Source of the DNA: Eukaryota sp. TZLM1-RC
Lineage: Eukaryota; Metamonada: BaSk clade
Direction of reading: 5' to 3'
Assembly (NCBI GenBank): GCA_040285825.1
Contig: JAUPSS010000003.1
Location: forward strand, 2,542,001-2,606,000
DNA length: 64,000 bases
Shown: positions 10,155 through 20,494 of the stretch, piece by piece
How positions within the stretch are numbered: the first letter of the stretch is position 1
How the letters are laid out: each line of letters opens with the position of its first letter
Position numbers and translations under genes: made by a program
Notes under the pieces: generated by a model
What the model was told of the DNA's origin: nothing
The model's input: only the letters and a program-made list of their open reading frames with translations
Databases searched by the model: none

Positions 10155-13100
10155 AAACTCTTATAATTTCAATTCGCTGAGTTTCAAGCGACATGAGAAA
10201 TACTGTTTGGTAAAACGTGGTACAGGCCTTCTAAAAGAAATCAATATGAGACATAGCCTCATCCAGTCCTTATCATCGTTGATAAGGTTTTGCGACGTTG
10301 GTACATTTGTTTAAGATAATGAGGATATTTAATTACATTTCAAAAAAGAAGGTGCTTGTGACTTCACATTTTAAACGGGAGAACTCCAGAAGATCTACTT
10401 TATGGATAAAATTAAAGGGCCAGACTGTTCGAATTGTTGTTTCTTGAGGGATCGTGTGCTGACAGTAGTGATGATGACGTATTTGATTTTGAAGAAGAGA
10501 TCTCAGCAACATGTTCTGGAGTGAGTACATTTAGACAAAACAAAATTAAGTTCACATGAGGCGTAATCAAGCTGACTGCAATACGTGACTGCAAGGGGGA
10601 AAAGAGAACAAATTTTATATTCATATACTGCGATTTACAGAGAAAAGTTAAATGTTCTGATTTTCCAGTATTCAAGTGGATCAGCATAAATTGAACGTGG
10701 TGAAAGCTGAACCAAAATAGAAGGACAGTTCTGTTCAAGCTGTTTCTGGGTAATGCAAGGTTGAAATAAAAGTTACAGGGTGCATCGAACCAGCTCTAAT
10801 TGGGTGAAACAATGTCCAAAAAATTGAAAAAATTGTTCTAATGTTGGTGTCAAATGTTTCGAACATAAATGAATATCACAATTTTTGTGTTAATTTCTTT
10901 GTGTTACCTGTGATATCACAACTAACTCACAGTATCACATCGCAATGTGATATATGCGATATTTCGTGATCACATCACAAATATGTCTTTACTAAATTGA
11001 ACCACAACATGATGAACAAACATATACACACGTATGGTAGTCATTACAAGTCTATCGCTCAACTACAAAAAAACACATCAATAAGAACATTTGTGCTTAA
11101 TACGGGTTTTTTCCTTTTTGAACTCCATTAACTGTTTCAATGAAAAAAACAGACCGAAAATCTGATACTTCAATGTCAAGCAAGTGAAGTTGTTCTGATA
11201 AGTCAATAGGAACAAAATCTGAAGGAGCATCTTAAAAACAGTTTGTTGTTGCGCATCTTCCATCTGCAACAACCCTTCTTCAGGTTGGTTCAATGGTTGT
11301 TCATATAAAGTTCTAGAATTGTGTAGAAATTTTTTGATCAAGAGGGGTGAATTGAACGATTTCAGAACTTTATCATTGAGAACTGACTATCTCACATGCA
11401 GAAGTGGTTTTGCTAGACGAGGGTTGAAATATGACAGGTTTATTCAGTGACGGTAACACATGCACATTCTTAAATGATACGAGCAGAAAAGTGACCAAGC
11501 GCAGGACACATTATTATTTTACTAGACTTCTACGATTTGTCAGGAGGAGTTTTGTTGTCGATTTTTGGCTCATTTTCAAAGTAGTTTGTAGGATAGTTGT
11601 TGCGTGTGGCTCTATGTGAAGCCAAAAAGACTTCCTCAACTTCACGACATACTCATCGCGCTGATATCCATATAGATATTAGTTAACATATCCATGCGAC
11701 AGACAAATCACAACTGTCACATTACAAAAAAAAGGTCATATCCATGTATGGTTGCGACATGTTGAGGACCAATACAATTGGTATTGCGAGTTCTCCAGAT
11801 TCGGAATATCTACAGAAGCAGTTTTTTCACTGAGAATTCGAGAGTCAAATTCCAAGTTGTGAAGTAATGAATTGTTTTGCTAAAGGGTGTGATTCTTTAA
11901 ATACGGTTACTTCAAGGAAGGTAGTGTTGATGTTTTCCAATGATGTATTTACCCACGAAATAACAAAAATAAACAAAATAAATCAGTTTCGTATTATGAA
12001 ATTTCTATGACCCTGGCTCAACACTACTTTATCAACGCAGCGTAACTATACATAAACAAAAGAAAACTCAAAATATAGAAATCCACAGTAAATATCGGTT
12101 TTCCTAAACTATCATGTAATCGTACATGAAATTATGTCGAATAGTGTGACACTAAAAGGACATAGTAATGCAGTTCTACATAACATTTTTGTGTACTTAT
12201 TCTTTTATCATTTACATTTACTATCTTCATACATCATATATCAATTTCAACATACTCTGGGTATTTGCAGATTGAGACATTTTCCAATTAGTTCAAAAAT
12301 TGAATAGAATGTCCTCAACAATGTTGACTATCTCTAATAAGCATGATTGACTTAAAAGTTCACCAAAAAATCAAAACCCCAGCTTCCGCAATTATCTCAC
12401 CAATAATGAAGGTAAATTGCATATGATATCACCCTTATAATAACTGGCTTCAATGACTTATAGTGTGTAGTTATTTGTGATTTTACCAAACGATTCAACC
12501 GGGCCTCCTCAGAAGAAACCATATTCCATTTTCTTTTTGATACAAAAAGAAGAAAGAATAGTCAATGATACATTGTAGCCGATTAGTAATACAGTTTACA
12601 TTGATCCTTAAAGAAACATGGAATGACGTTCAAAATTCAAATTAAGATTTTTTTGTCAAAAACCTTCTTGTTATTACTGTGGATAAAGGTAAGACTTGTA
12701 TTGATAAATTATTTTGTTTGTCACCATCATCAAAGTACATGAGAAAACCATTGATCATTTCAACTGAAGACGTTGTTTGTATTTGAGAATGACCACACAT
12801 GGTGAGAGGAAAAAAGATTTGAACAAAGTGTAATATTCAATGATTATCAAGAAATTTGAATGTGAATTTTGATCATAGGATATACTATTTTGAACAAATA
12901 TTCCAGAAAATTTGAGTAAATTTATTGTAAAAAGGCAGCACTATCAAAAATATATTAGTTGGCAACAACGTCCTTACATGGACTGCCTGAAATCAATAAA
13001 TATTCCTTACCTAAATTGTTGTATCTAATGAAGAGGCCAAAATCATCAATAGTGGTATCAAAGACTACAAAGAGCATTACTGACGTGAATGGGTGGTGTA

Positions 13101-14086
13101 CTCTTTAGATACAAAAATTACAGGCTTTGGTAGCCAGTGGATGTCCTTGAGCAGTTGACAAAAGAGAGATCAACCAATGAACACACTTATACACCAAACG
13201 AAACGGAAACAACAGCGAGACGTGGAAAGCAACGCTTAAAGACAAGAGAGGCACTGAACGATCGATATCAGCAATGATGATTGAACGAGGATAAAGGCTA
13301 AGGCATGCTGCATGCCTAAGCAGGAATTTTGTCAAAATCATTGAAAATGTTCTGTTTGGTGCAGTAACAGAGTCATTTGGAACTAAAGACCAGGTCTTAT
13401 GTCACATGTTGCTCAGTTGTATGAATAAAGTTCCATGCTTTGAGAAAGTAGTGGCGCATGCCAACTATGACTAGATTTTACTAGTCAGTAAAAATAAACT
13501 AAGTTCTAAGATAAACAGGCCTACCTAGTTGTTTTACCTAGTTTTACCTAGTTGTTTTAAAAGAATTTAAAGTCTCTATCGGTCCCTTGCAGCACAAAAC
13601 ACCACTGATGTAACAACAACATGTGTTCTGTGCTTACCAAAGGTTCTTGCAATATTGAGATATATAAATGAGAGTAGATTATGTTTTGAAACAGCAATGA
13701 TCCATATAATATCAAATGTTCACACATTCTGATACCTCTTTTGCAATGATTAATGAGTTTGTTTCAGTAAACAGGTATACTTTCCTGCTATGAAATAAAT
13801 CAGTCAATAAATTCGTTGAGGGAGACTTCATTGTTGTTTTAACTTGCCCATGATGATTTTTTTCAATGCAGACCTTTCAGGAATCATAATGGGAATTTTG
13901 TGAAATGTCTATTTTCAAAAACAAACGAAGCTTTATAATTTTACCTTGATCTCCATTTTTGTTTAGTATCAAAGTTGTTATTAAAAAAACAACCAAAGAC
14001 TCTTATTAAATCAGTGTAATTCAATTTCTACACTAACTTTGCATTGTTTTCTAGTTTTATATCATTTGACTATACAGGGTTGAGGT
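10155..14086. other. Long stretch without a convincing gene
   Basis: Nearly 4 kb of AT-rich sequence with only short frames of random-looking composition. Apart from the palindrome cluster at 10909-10985 I see no repeat, transposon motif or RNA gene. Frames at 10412-10738 and 11078-11341 (minus) and 13105-13341 (minus) were examined and show no family motif or convincing codon bias. Confidence 0.4.
10909..10985. repeat. Cluster of TGTGAT/ATCACA palindromes
   Basis: Contains the perfect 12-bp palindrome TGTGATATCACA at 10909-10920, a stem ATCACAT...ATGTGAT with a short loop just after it, and GTGATCAC further on. Five TGTGAT/ATCACA words fall within 80 bp. It could be a protein-binding site cluster or a small cruciform; nothing nearby indicates a target gene. 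Confidence 0.35.
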
Positions 14087-14222
14087 CTGATGAGGGGTAG
14101 TTCATTGTGAACAGCATGAGCACGTAATACGTAAGACCATCTTGGGCAAAGGCCAAAGCAATTACTCAATTGATAAATGTTGGGAAAATCTTTTGTTTGG
14201 AAATTCCTCAAAACCTCTACTA

Positions 14223-14618
14223 ATGAACTCAACTCCACTGATGTCTCTCCCATCTGTAGACCTACGTACTCCTAGTAGCAAGTCCTATGGGTATCCACAA
14301 ACTCCTCGTCGTGCGCTAGCTGATATATCTAACTCCAAGTTCACTACTTCCTCTCTTGACGCTTCTGCTAACATCGAACATTCTTCATGTGACCCTTCCT
14401 ATGATCCATCAACGTCTGCTGTTCCTACAATGTTCCAACATTTTGATCTCGATCGTTTTGCCGAACTGTACTGTTATAGTAGAGCTGGTGTCTTGGATGC
14501 TTTTCTCCTGGATGATGAAACAGAGGATGCAGTAGAAGATCCAATTCATTCGTGCAGAAATGCTTATTATTTTGAAGATTCGTGGGTTGAGCCACTTTCT
14601 CTAGAATGTTCTTTTTAA
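14223..14618 (+). CDS. Small destruction-box protein, possibly securin-like
   Basis: 131 residues from the first ATG in frame; the frame is open upstream to a TGA near 14086 but has no other ATG, so a 5' exon is possible. Residues 1-30 are rich in Ser/Thr/Pro with several TP sites. TPRRALADISN is a strong destruction-box match (R-x-x-L-x-x-I-x-N) of the kind in mitotic cyclins and securins, recognised by the anaphase-promoting complex. The C-terminal half is acidic (FLLDDETEDAVEDP) and ends in an aromatic, hydrophobic tail. There is no cyclin fold. Small size, N-terminal D-box and acidic C-terminus fit a securin, but securins diverge fast and this is inference. Its neighbours give no help. 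Confidence 0.5.
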   Translation: MNSTPLMSLPSVDLRTPSSKSYGYPQTPRRALADISNSKFTTSSLDASANIEHSSCDPSYDPSTSAVPTMFQHFDLDRFAELYCYSRAGVLDAFLLDDETEDAVEDPIHSCRNAYYFEDSWVEPLSLECSF

Positions 14619-15151
14619 TTGTTCAATTAGTCATTTACAATAGAAATAGTGTGTTTTTCAACATATTTGTTACATAAATTCCTTTCTTTGTCCTTTTTAT
14701 TCTCAATTTACTGCTCATTTGCACTCCAATCAATTTGCAAACATACAATGTACTTGGTATGGTTTAACAACCCCTAATAACAACTCCTTATATAACCAAG
14801 AACTTGCTTTGTATTCAACTGTTTGTTGAAGCAGAAATGAACTGATTATGAACCGCTGAGTTTAACTGAATTATCTGACCTTTCCATTTGGTTAAAGTAA
14901 CTATTGAAGCAGAAAAGAGTGATCAACTTGTTGTGCAAATGATTTTACTTATGCTGAAATGGACCAAAATTAAAAAAATATTACTTTACTTAATTGAAAT
15001 TTCAACTAAAAAAGGGTTATACTTTGTGAAATACAGAGAAACCCAATAAGCCACAACGAAAAATTAATGAAAATAAACACTAAAAAATAAATACAAGTAG
15101 GATAAATACAAAAAAACTAACCCCAACGCAAACCAAAAACTAACCCAAACC
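14619..15151. other. No gene seen
   Basis: 3' flank of the D-box gene and of the opposing zinc-knuckle gene, so the region is convergent. AT-rich, with no frame or repeat I can support. Confidence 0.45.
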
Positions 15152-15721
15152 CTAACTTTGACTCTGACTCTCCTGTGCTTTTTGTTTTTTCGGAGGTTCT
15201 GTTGGGGTTGGTGGAGGTTGGTTTGGGGTATTGGGAATAGGCTGCCCCAGCAAAGGACACCTATTCTTTGTATGTCCTGTTTGACCACAATTAGAACAAT
15301 TGTAGGACCCTCGAGAACCCTTTTGTGGATTCTTCTGTCTGTACAGAGTAGCAATACACTTAAGTAGGTCGTTAGTACTTGCTGGCACTACTAGCGATAA
15401 AGAGCTATCTCTGCTGTGGTGATCAAAGACAAGCACGGGAAGCCTCTCCTGAAGACGGGCAACCATCTGGTTGGCATCATTCCGTTCAAAAGAAGGAGGG
15501 TGTAAATGTGGACAGAGCTCGCTGACCTGGTGCAGGACGCAAACTTTACCCTTGCAGAAATGTGCAAGAAGTTCCTTCACGGCAACGGCCCTAGGATCTG
15601 TACGTTGTTTTAAGTCATCCTTTGCCTCTTTTAAGTCACGGTAAGGTAGCGTAAGAGGTGTGTGGATGCGTTGCCGTATTTCTTGGTGTGTGGGGGGATT
15701 TTGAGGCTTTGTCATCCACAT
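15152..15721 (-). CDS. CCHC zinc-knuckle protein
   Basis: 189 residues from the ATG at 15721 (MWMTKPQNPPTHQE). The frame stays open about 24 codons upstream, including a basic SRKRKF stretch, but has no earlier ATG, so a 5' exon may be missing. Residues about 140-155 form one canonical knuckle, CSNCGQTGHTKNRC (C-x2-C-x4-H-x4-C), which binds single-stranded nucleic acid in retroviral Gag and cellular RNA-binding proteins. A Pro-rich tail ending KKQKAQESQSQS follows. The preceding segment (ARLQERLPVLVF...LLKCIATLYRQKNP) is helical. No protease or RT follows and no LTR is near, so it could be a cellular RNA-binding protein or a domesticated gag. Base composition is richer in G and C than its surroundings. 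Confidence 0.5.
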   Translation of the reverse strand: MWMTKPQNPPTHQEIRQRIHTPLTLPYRDLKEAKDDLKQRTDPRAVAVKELLAHFCKGKVCVLHQVSELCPHLHPPSFERNDANQMVARLQERLPVLVFDHHSRDSSLSLVVPASTNDLLKCIATLYRQKNPQKGSRGSYNCSNCGQTGHTKNRCPLLGQPIPNTPNQPPPTPTEPPKKQKAQESQSQS

Positions 15722-16550
15722 AAATGGAGAGGGAAATATTGTTTCGAGGAGAGAGAATTTTCGTTTACGGGAAACCACAACATCAAAGCATATTTTTCAC
15801 TCAAATGGAGCGGTAAACACGGTGTTATGATGCTAAACATACGACAATCATGCTTTAAAACGATTGAGTATTATGAGCCTCATGTACTGTCAACATCACA
15901 CAATTCTTATTACAGGACAACTTTTTCTCTACTTGCCACAATATCTGTCTTTATTTTAGAAGATTCATTCATTTTCGAGGTATGTCTTCTCAATATTTAG
16001 TGGCATCAGCTATGGCAACCGAAATCTCAACGTACCTAATGTTTATCTTGATTAATTAATATTTTGTTGTTTGTAAAAATACAAAAACTAGACATATCCA
16101 AGGCTTTGAAAAATTGAATCATCCATTTTCTCTCGTCTGAATCCTGTGTAAGAAACAATTTTTGCCATTCTGTTGATAAATTTGAAGATTCAACTCAAAT
16201 TCTGTAAATTAATCCAACTAATGTTGGTACTAATACTACCAGTATCAAATTGATATTATTTAACTAATGTCTATACCAAAAATTGTATTCAAAATACAAT
16301 CCTAAGTGAGTGGTAAATTTGTGACACTTGATCATCTTCATCACACTACTGTGGCAGACACCTCTAACAAAATGGAGCTTCCATATGAAGGGGTTATCTT
16401 TCAAAAACAACTTGAATTCTCATTGAAATGAGCATTTTGGAGCCGAAGGAAAACAATAATCATTGTTGTCAAAGAAAATACTATAAGACCTAGGGGCGTT
16501 CTGTCTAAAATGCTTGACAGAAAGGAAAAAATAGCAAAAGCAAAATGGAT
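15722..16550. other. No gene seen
   Basis: 5' flank of the minus-strand zinc-knuckle gene. AT-rich, no supported coding frame. Any missing 5' exon of the neighbour would lie here. Confidence 0.4.
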
Positions 16551-16621
16551 TTCTCTCCAAATTCACTCATGATGCATATCGCTAACGATTCAACTACCAA
16601 GTCTAAATTAATCCAACTTAT

Positions 16622-17435
16622 TTGCGGCTGTGTAATAAGTATCAACAAAAATTGTCAAAGATTTTGGAAAGCTTAGATTTTGATGTTAGACTTGGTTTGG
16701 TCAGGAAAAGGAATTCCACTTTTGCAAATTCATTGAAAGATATGTGTGATGGTACATCTTCTGCTTTAGTAACAATTATGCCTCAAGATTATAGCACTCT
16801 CTTATCTGATTCTGCCTGGACTTTGAATATGAGACTTCGTTCCATTTTCTGACTTGATAATTCACCTCAAAAAAAATTTGCAAATGTAGACGAACAGTTA
16901 CAATCACTCAATTTTTCAGATGTCAACATTTTATTACTTGTAGAAGCAAGATTCATGATGCTGTAAAACACCAATTATATTGTATGTGCAAGTCTCATGG
17001 AATTGAATCATTTTTGAAACCTTTGTTGTCAAATCTGTGAGATGCTTAAGATGATTTTCAGAACAACAACAGAGGAGATATCATATTATTCTGGTAAATC
17101 CAAAAGATAGTGAAAAAAATAGTGAACTATTGTCCAAACTGTCAAGCCAACAAAATATAATTTGTAGACATTAGTATTTTTTTTATTTGGTTCACTTGTT
17201 CCCCCTTGCTTCATCGTTTTTGGCAAAATTTGAAGTGATTGTAAAAAAACCAACTGAAATTTTAACAGATTGTTTTGGCAAAATTGAATTATCTTTTCCT
17301 TTTTAAGGGGAGGTGGAAGAAGGTTTGAGATGCCTTGCTTCCTCTTGGATCTCACGATTAGAAAGTTGCATGTAGTTGACTTGTTTTGGAAGAGATAAAT
17401 TATTGAGATGTTGATTTTGAAGTTGTTTAATAAAC
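16622..17435 (+). pseudogene. Non-LTR retrotransposon 3' relic, plus strand
   Basis: Degenerate but recognisable. 16622-16852 (KLSKILESLDFDVRLGLV...SAWTLNMRLRSIF) matches the post-RT segment of the copy at 25727-26530. About 16930-17095, after stops, gives CRSKIHDAV, LYCMCKSHGIESFLKPLLSN and NNNRGDIILF, matching the nuclease region of 27867-28562. About 17150-17430 gives shifted pieces of the C-terminal domain ending DALLPLGSH...DVDFEVV. It is the only plus-strand copy of this family in the window and has many stops and indels, so it is old. Confidence 0.6.
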
Positions 17436-17440
17436 AAAAA

Positions 17441-18664
17441 TTATGGAAACAATAAATTATAATTTCAGCACATCACTGTTGTCGACAACAAGTTCACCAT
17501 CCCAAAAACTGTGTGCTGATGTCGTTCAATGAGCCACAATTTCGAGTTTCGCAACTCATGGGTCTGAGTGCTCATGTGTAGGTATATACAAATCCTAAAT
17601 ATCACCAAGCAGACGCAGAAACCAACGATTTAGCAATAAACTCCTCGAATTATCTAGGTAATGTTGAAATGATAATTGTTGTGACAAGTTATTTTATTGA
17701 AATTACAAGGATCTATAGGAATTTTATTTTATAAGGGAAAAGTTTTGTGGATTTATAGGGGACCTGTTTTGTCAAAATTTGTTTGGGAAGCGTTTTCACT
17801 GTGTTATCTTTTTGTATGTTTCTTATTCCTTTCCGCTTTCATTCACTACAATGACGGATAATCTTCAATTATTGTTCAACTATTCATTGTGAAACCTCTT
17901 GTTGTGAGCAACACTTTTTGACACAACTTCCATTTTCCATTGACGTTCTATCAGTGTGATATTATGAGTTCAAAATGTCGCAAACAATTGCCACGCAGTA
18001 GAGTAAATAGAAAAATCACATGCTATTATGGAAAACATACTTATGTTGACTCTTCGACAATCTCAATTTCACCACTGTTTTATGGTTAGTCTTTTCTATT
18101 TGGTGATGACATGCAAAAGAAATTGAATATATTCTTGAATAGTTTTTGCAGTATCAATGTGAGCAACACCTTGAAGCAAGGTTTCTTGAGTAAGACAGAA
18201 ACCTAAGTGTGTTAAGTATATGTGCAGAAGTTGACAACCCATTAAACGTCTATACGTCAGTTGATGAGAATGCTGAATTGTTGAGTAGCAATAATGCCGA
18301 AATAGTGATGCCTTTCATAGAACCTCGTTCACAAACAGCAGCTTCCAATAATAATCCTCAGTTATAAACAACAAATAGAAGCAGAGGTCCATACAAATGA
18401 AATGTATGCAAAAGAATTGAAAAGGCAAGAACATGTGCTCACAACCCACAATAAATCAACAGTTCCTCGTCTTCATGATTCTTATAGATGAAAACACAGC
18501 GATATAGAAGCATTTGAAAAGTTGTCGCTGAGATTCATCAACTTCGAACTTGAAATTTGCACACGTTGAGCAAAAATTTGAACACGTATATTTATTGCCT
18601 TTTCGAACAAATTTCTAAAATTTTCTGTATCCACCAGTTGACATATCTTGTGCTCAGATTTCAA
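17441..18664. other. No gene seen
   Basis: AT-rich intergenic sequence. A short open stretch near 18360-18480 (QQIEAEVHTNEMYAKELK) has a helical look but no start and no recognisable family. It precedes the membrane-protein gene and presumably includes its promoter; no clear element can be named. Confidence 0.4.
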
Positions 18665-19329
18665 ATGAGTTACCAACAACTGTCTGAAGCTTCAACAGTA
18701 TATCTCATCATTCTACCTGACGTCAGACGAAATCATCTAAGGGTCCGATCTTGGCATTGGTGATCCTGGTTTTAGCATTCGGTGCCGCCGCCGCAATTGC
18801 ATTCTATGTATCATCAACTCAACCTCTGCAAAGAAAGTCCTTCACTTTCAATGTTGACAGCCTGAAATTCTTCAATTTACCAGAAATTGTTCTCGATTAC
18901 TTCTCCAATGTCAGAATTGGTGTGGACTTCAACGAACAATATTATTGGATTGACTCCACCGACATGGGACTTTTCTGCAGTGGATCAGGAATGCTCTTGT
19001 TGATCAAGAAAGTAACATGCAGAGAAATCCCTATTGACTGTGCCGACCTCACAAATGCTCTTTTTGTTCCTCCAGCTGCCGAGAAAAATGGAACCAAAGT
19101 GCTTGACGGATACCCTTGTAATAACTGGGTTTACGATGATAAGTCATGGTGTCTTTCCGATGATTTTGCTGTTATCAACACAAGAAATCTCATGGAGGTT
19201 TGTAGTCAGGGTGTTTGTGCACGCTTGTCAGCACATAAGCCCATGTCTCCCTATTATATTAGATGTATTCCTTTTGGTGATGATGTATGTGACAACAATG
19301 CACCAGAACTCGACAAGTCTAATCATTAG
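18665..19329 (+). CDS. Single-pass membrane protein with a 29-nt intron
   Basis: Joining exon 18665-18697 to exon 18727-19329 gives 211 residues: MSYQQLSEAST, then TKSSKGPI, then the hydrophobic segment LALVILVLAFGAAAAIAFYV (about residues 19-38), then a region with about ten cysteines (LFCSGSG, VTCREIPIDC, DGYPCNNWVYDDKSWC, VCSQGVCA, YIRCIPF). The short polar N-terminus, one membrane span and cysteine-rich remainder fit a type II signal-anchored surface or secretory-pathway protein with disulfides. Without the intron, an in-frame TGA at 18719-18721 would precede the membrane span and no ATG would be available. An AATAAA follows the stop by about 30 bases (19361). I do not recognise the family. 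Confidence 0.65.
18698..18726 (+). other. 29-nt spliceosomal intron
   Basis: Begins GTATAT, ends CTACCTGACGTCAG. It has a 5' splice site, a CTGAC branch-like word 5-6 nt before the terminal AG, and pyrimidines between. Removal joins codon 11 to codon 12 in phase 0, removes the TGA stop, and puts the ATG at 18665 in frame with the membrane span. Confidence 0.6.
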
Positions 19330-19360
19330 TTTACATTGTATTGTTAGATTCGATGATGAA

Positions 19361-19366
19361 AATAAA
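19361..19366 (+). terminator. Polyadenylation signal AATAAA
   Basis: Canonical hexamer about 32 bases after the stop codon of the membrane-protein gene, in a T/A-rich context. Confidence 0.5.
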
Positions 19367-19595
19367 ATGACGATTGGCAACAAGTACTTTCATTAACAGT
19401 ACTTTCTACTAACATCAGACCGTTCTCCGTGAATTTCTATTGAGCAATAAATAGTAATAGAATCATCAAATACACAACTAAAACTCCACAATTTCAAAAC
19501 ATGCCTCTCCCACATCGAAACGGTGAATTATTCACGATTCACAAATTTCACCAATTGAAGAAAGTCAGAAATTAGCTTTCCCGTTCACTGATCAA

Positions 19596-19670
19596 TTGAT
19601 AACTAGTACAATTTCGAATGTCTACCAAAAAAGCAGCAAAGACGGGATTATTAATTTTAGTCACACTGTA
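19596..19670 (-). repeat. Short non-LTR retrotransposon fragment
   Basis: About 75 bp matching 26136-26207 closely (shared GCAGCAAAGACGGGATTATT and flanks, with scattered substitutions). It is an isolated piece of the linker-coding region upstream of the CCHC finger, without the rest of the element. It is either a tiny truncated insertion or the remnant of a larger deletion. Confidence 0.6.
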
Positions 19671-19776
19671 TTGAATTATATTAAATTTTAAAGAACAAGC
19701 GGCAAATATCAAAATACAAGTGTTGAGTTTCATCAACCCATACCAAATTAATAATCACATCGAATGAAGCTTAATT

Positions 19777-19800
19777 CGGGGCCTCTAGTATAGAGCCCCG
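19777..19800. repeat. GC-rich hairpin
   Basis: CGGGGCCTCTA and TAGAGCCCCG pair over 10 bp with one bulged C around a minimal loop. It stands out in a very AT-rich region between the membrane-protein gene and LTR copy A. No gene is attached; function unknown. Confidence 0.45.
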
Positions 19801-20347
19801 TTGTCTAGGGACTCTATTTGGTAAAGGGCTGTATTCAGTAGTTTATCCCATTTAATTCAATTGCACATAGAAATAGAAAATTTGGCTTATAAACTTTCAT
19901 TTCTGGCGCAATGTTCATGAAAGATCTGAAATTCCATTGTTCAATTTACTTTTTCTGTTGGCGTCAACCTTAGCTTGTAAAATTCTGTGAAAGCATGAAT
20001 TATGAAGTAAGACTTGGTTTGGCCACAACTCAGTGTACAAAGAATTATGTTTAGACCACACTGGGGATTTCTCATTGTTTGAGAATGAAGTCTAGAGTAT
20101 TTATTTTGTCCTTTTTGATGTTTGCAAAAGAAGCTAATTTCATGAATTTATCCAAAAATTCCCCATTATTTGCATGGACCAACAATACTTCTAATCGTGA
20201 GCAGTACTTTTGCAACGTTTCCATTGTATTGATGTCAATCTCGCCTAGAATAGTCTAATTAGGGAAGGCGTTGTCATGACTTTTGCATTTCAATGACACT
20301 TAGAATAGTGATCTGCTTGAAGCAGTTCATATCTCGTTAACGTAACT
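19801..20347. other. No gene seen
   Basis: AT-rich spacer up to the 5' LTR of copy A. No supported coding frame. Confidence 0.45.
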
Positions 20348-20494
20348 TGTTGTACTGTGGACAATTAGTCTAGTACATTTGTATTTATATAGTATACTTC
20401 ACTAGTGATGGCCTTTATGAGGGCCAGTGAGGGCCGGTGAAATTCAAATAAATTTATCCTTACTCTTTGTCATCATATGACACAGACGGCATCA
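20348..20494 (+). repeat. 5' LTR of copy A, with promoter and gag start codon
   Basis: 147 bp, TG...CA. It contains a TATA-like TTTATATAG about 40 bp in, a GGCCTTTAT palindromic block, an AATAAA about 110 bp in, and the gag ATG at 20477, 18 bp before its end. It has a 10-bp internal duplication (GTGAGGGCC) absent from the other three LTRs (137 bp each). The boundary is set by comparing the sequences that follow the two 3' LTRs, which diverge right after GACGGCATCA. Confidence 0.85.

Noticed and set aside
15115-15180. Telomere-like AACCCTAA stretch
   Set aside because: Only a few imperfect units are present, and they overlap the 3' end of the zinc-knuckle coding frame; this is not an array.
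15158-16000. Plus-strand frames opposite the zinc-knuckle gene
   Set aside because: They are shadows of the minus-strand CDS without motifs of their own.
17086-17355. An 89-codon minus-strand ORF
   Set aside because: It overlaps the plus-strand non-LTR relic and is antisense to its C-terminal domain.
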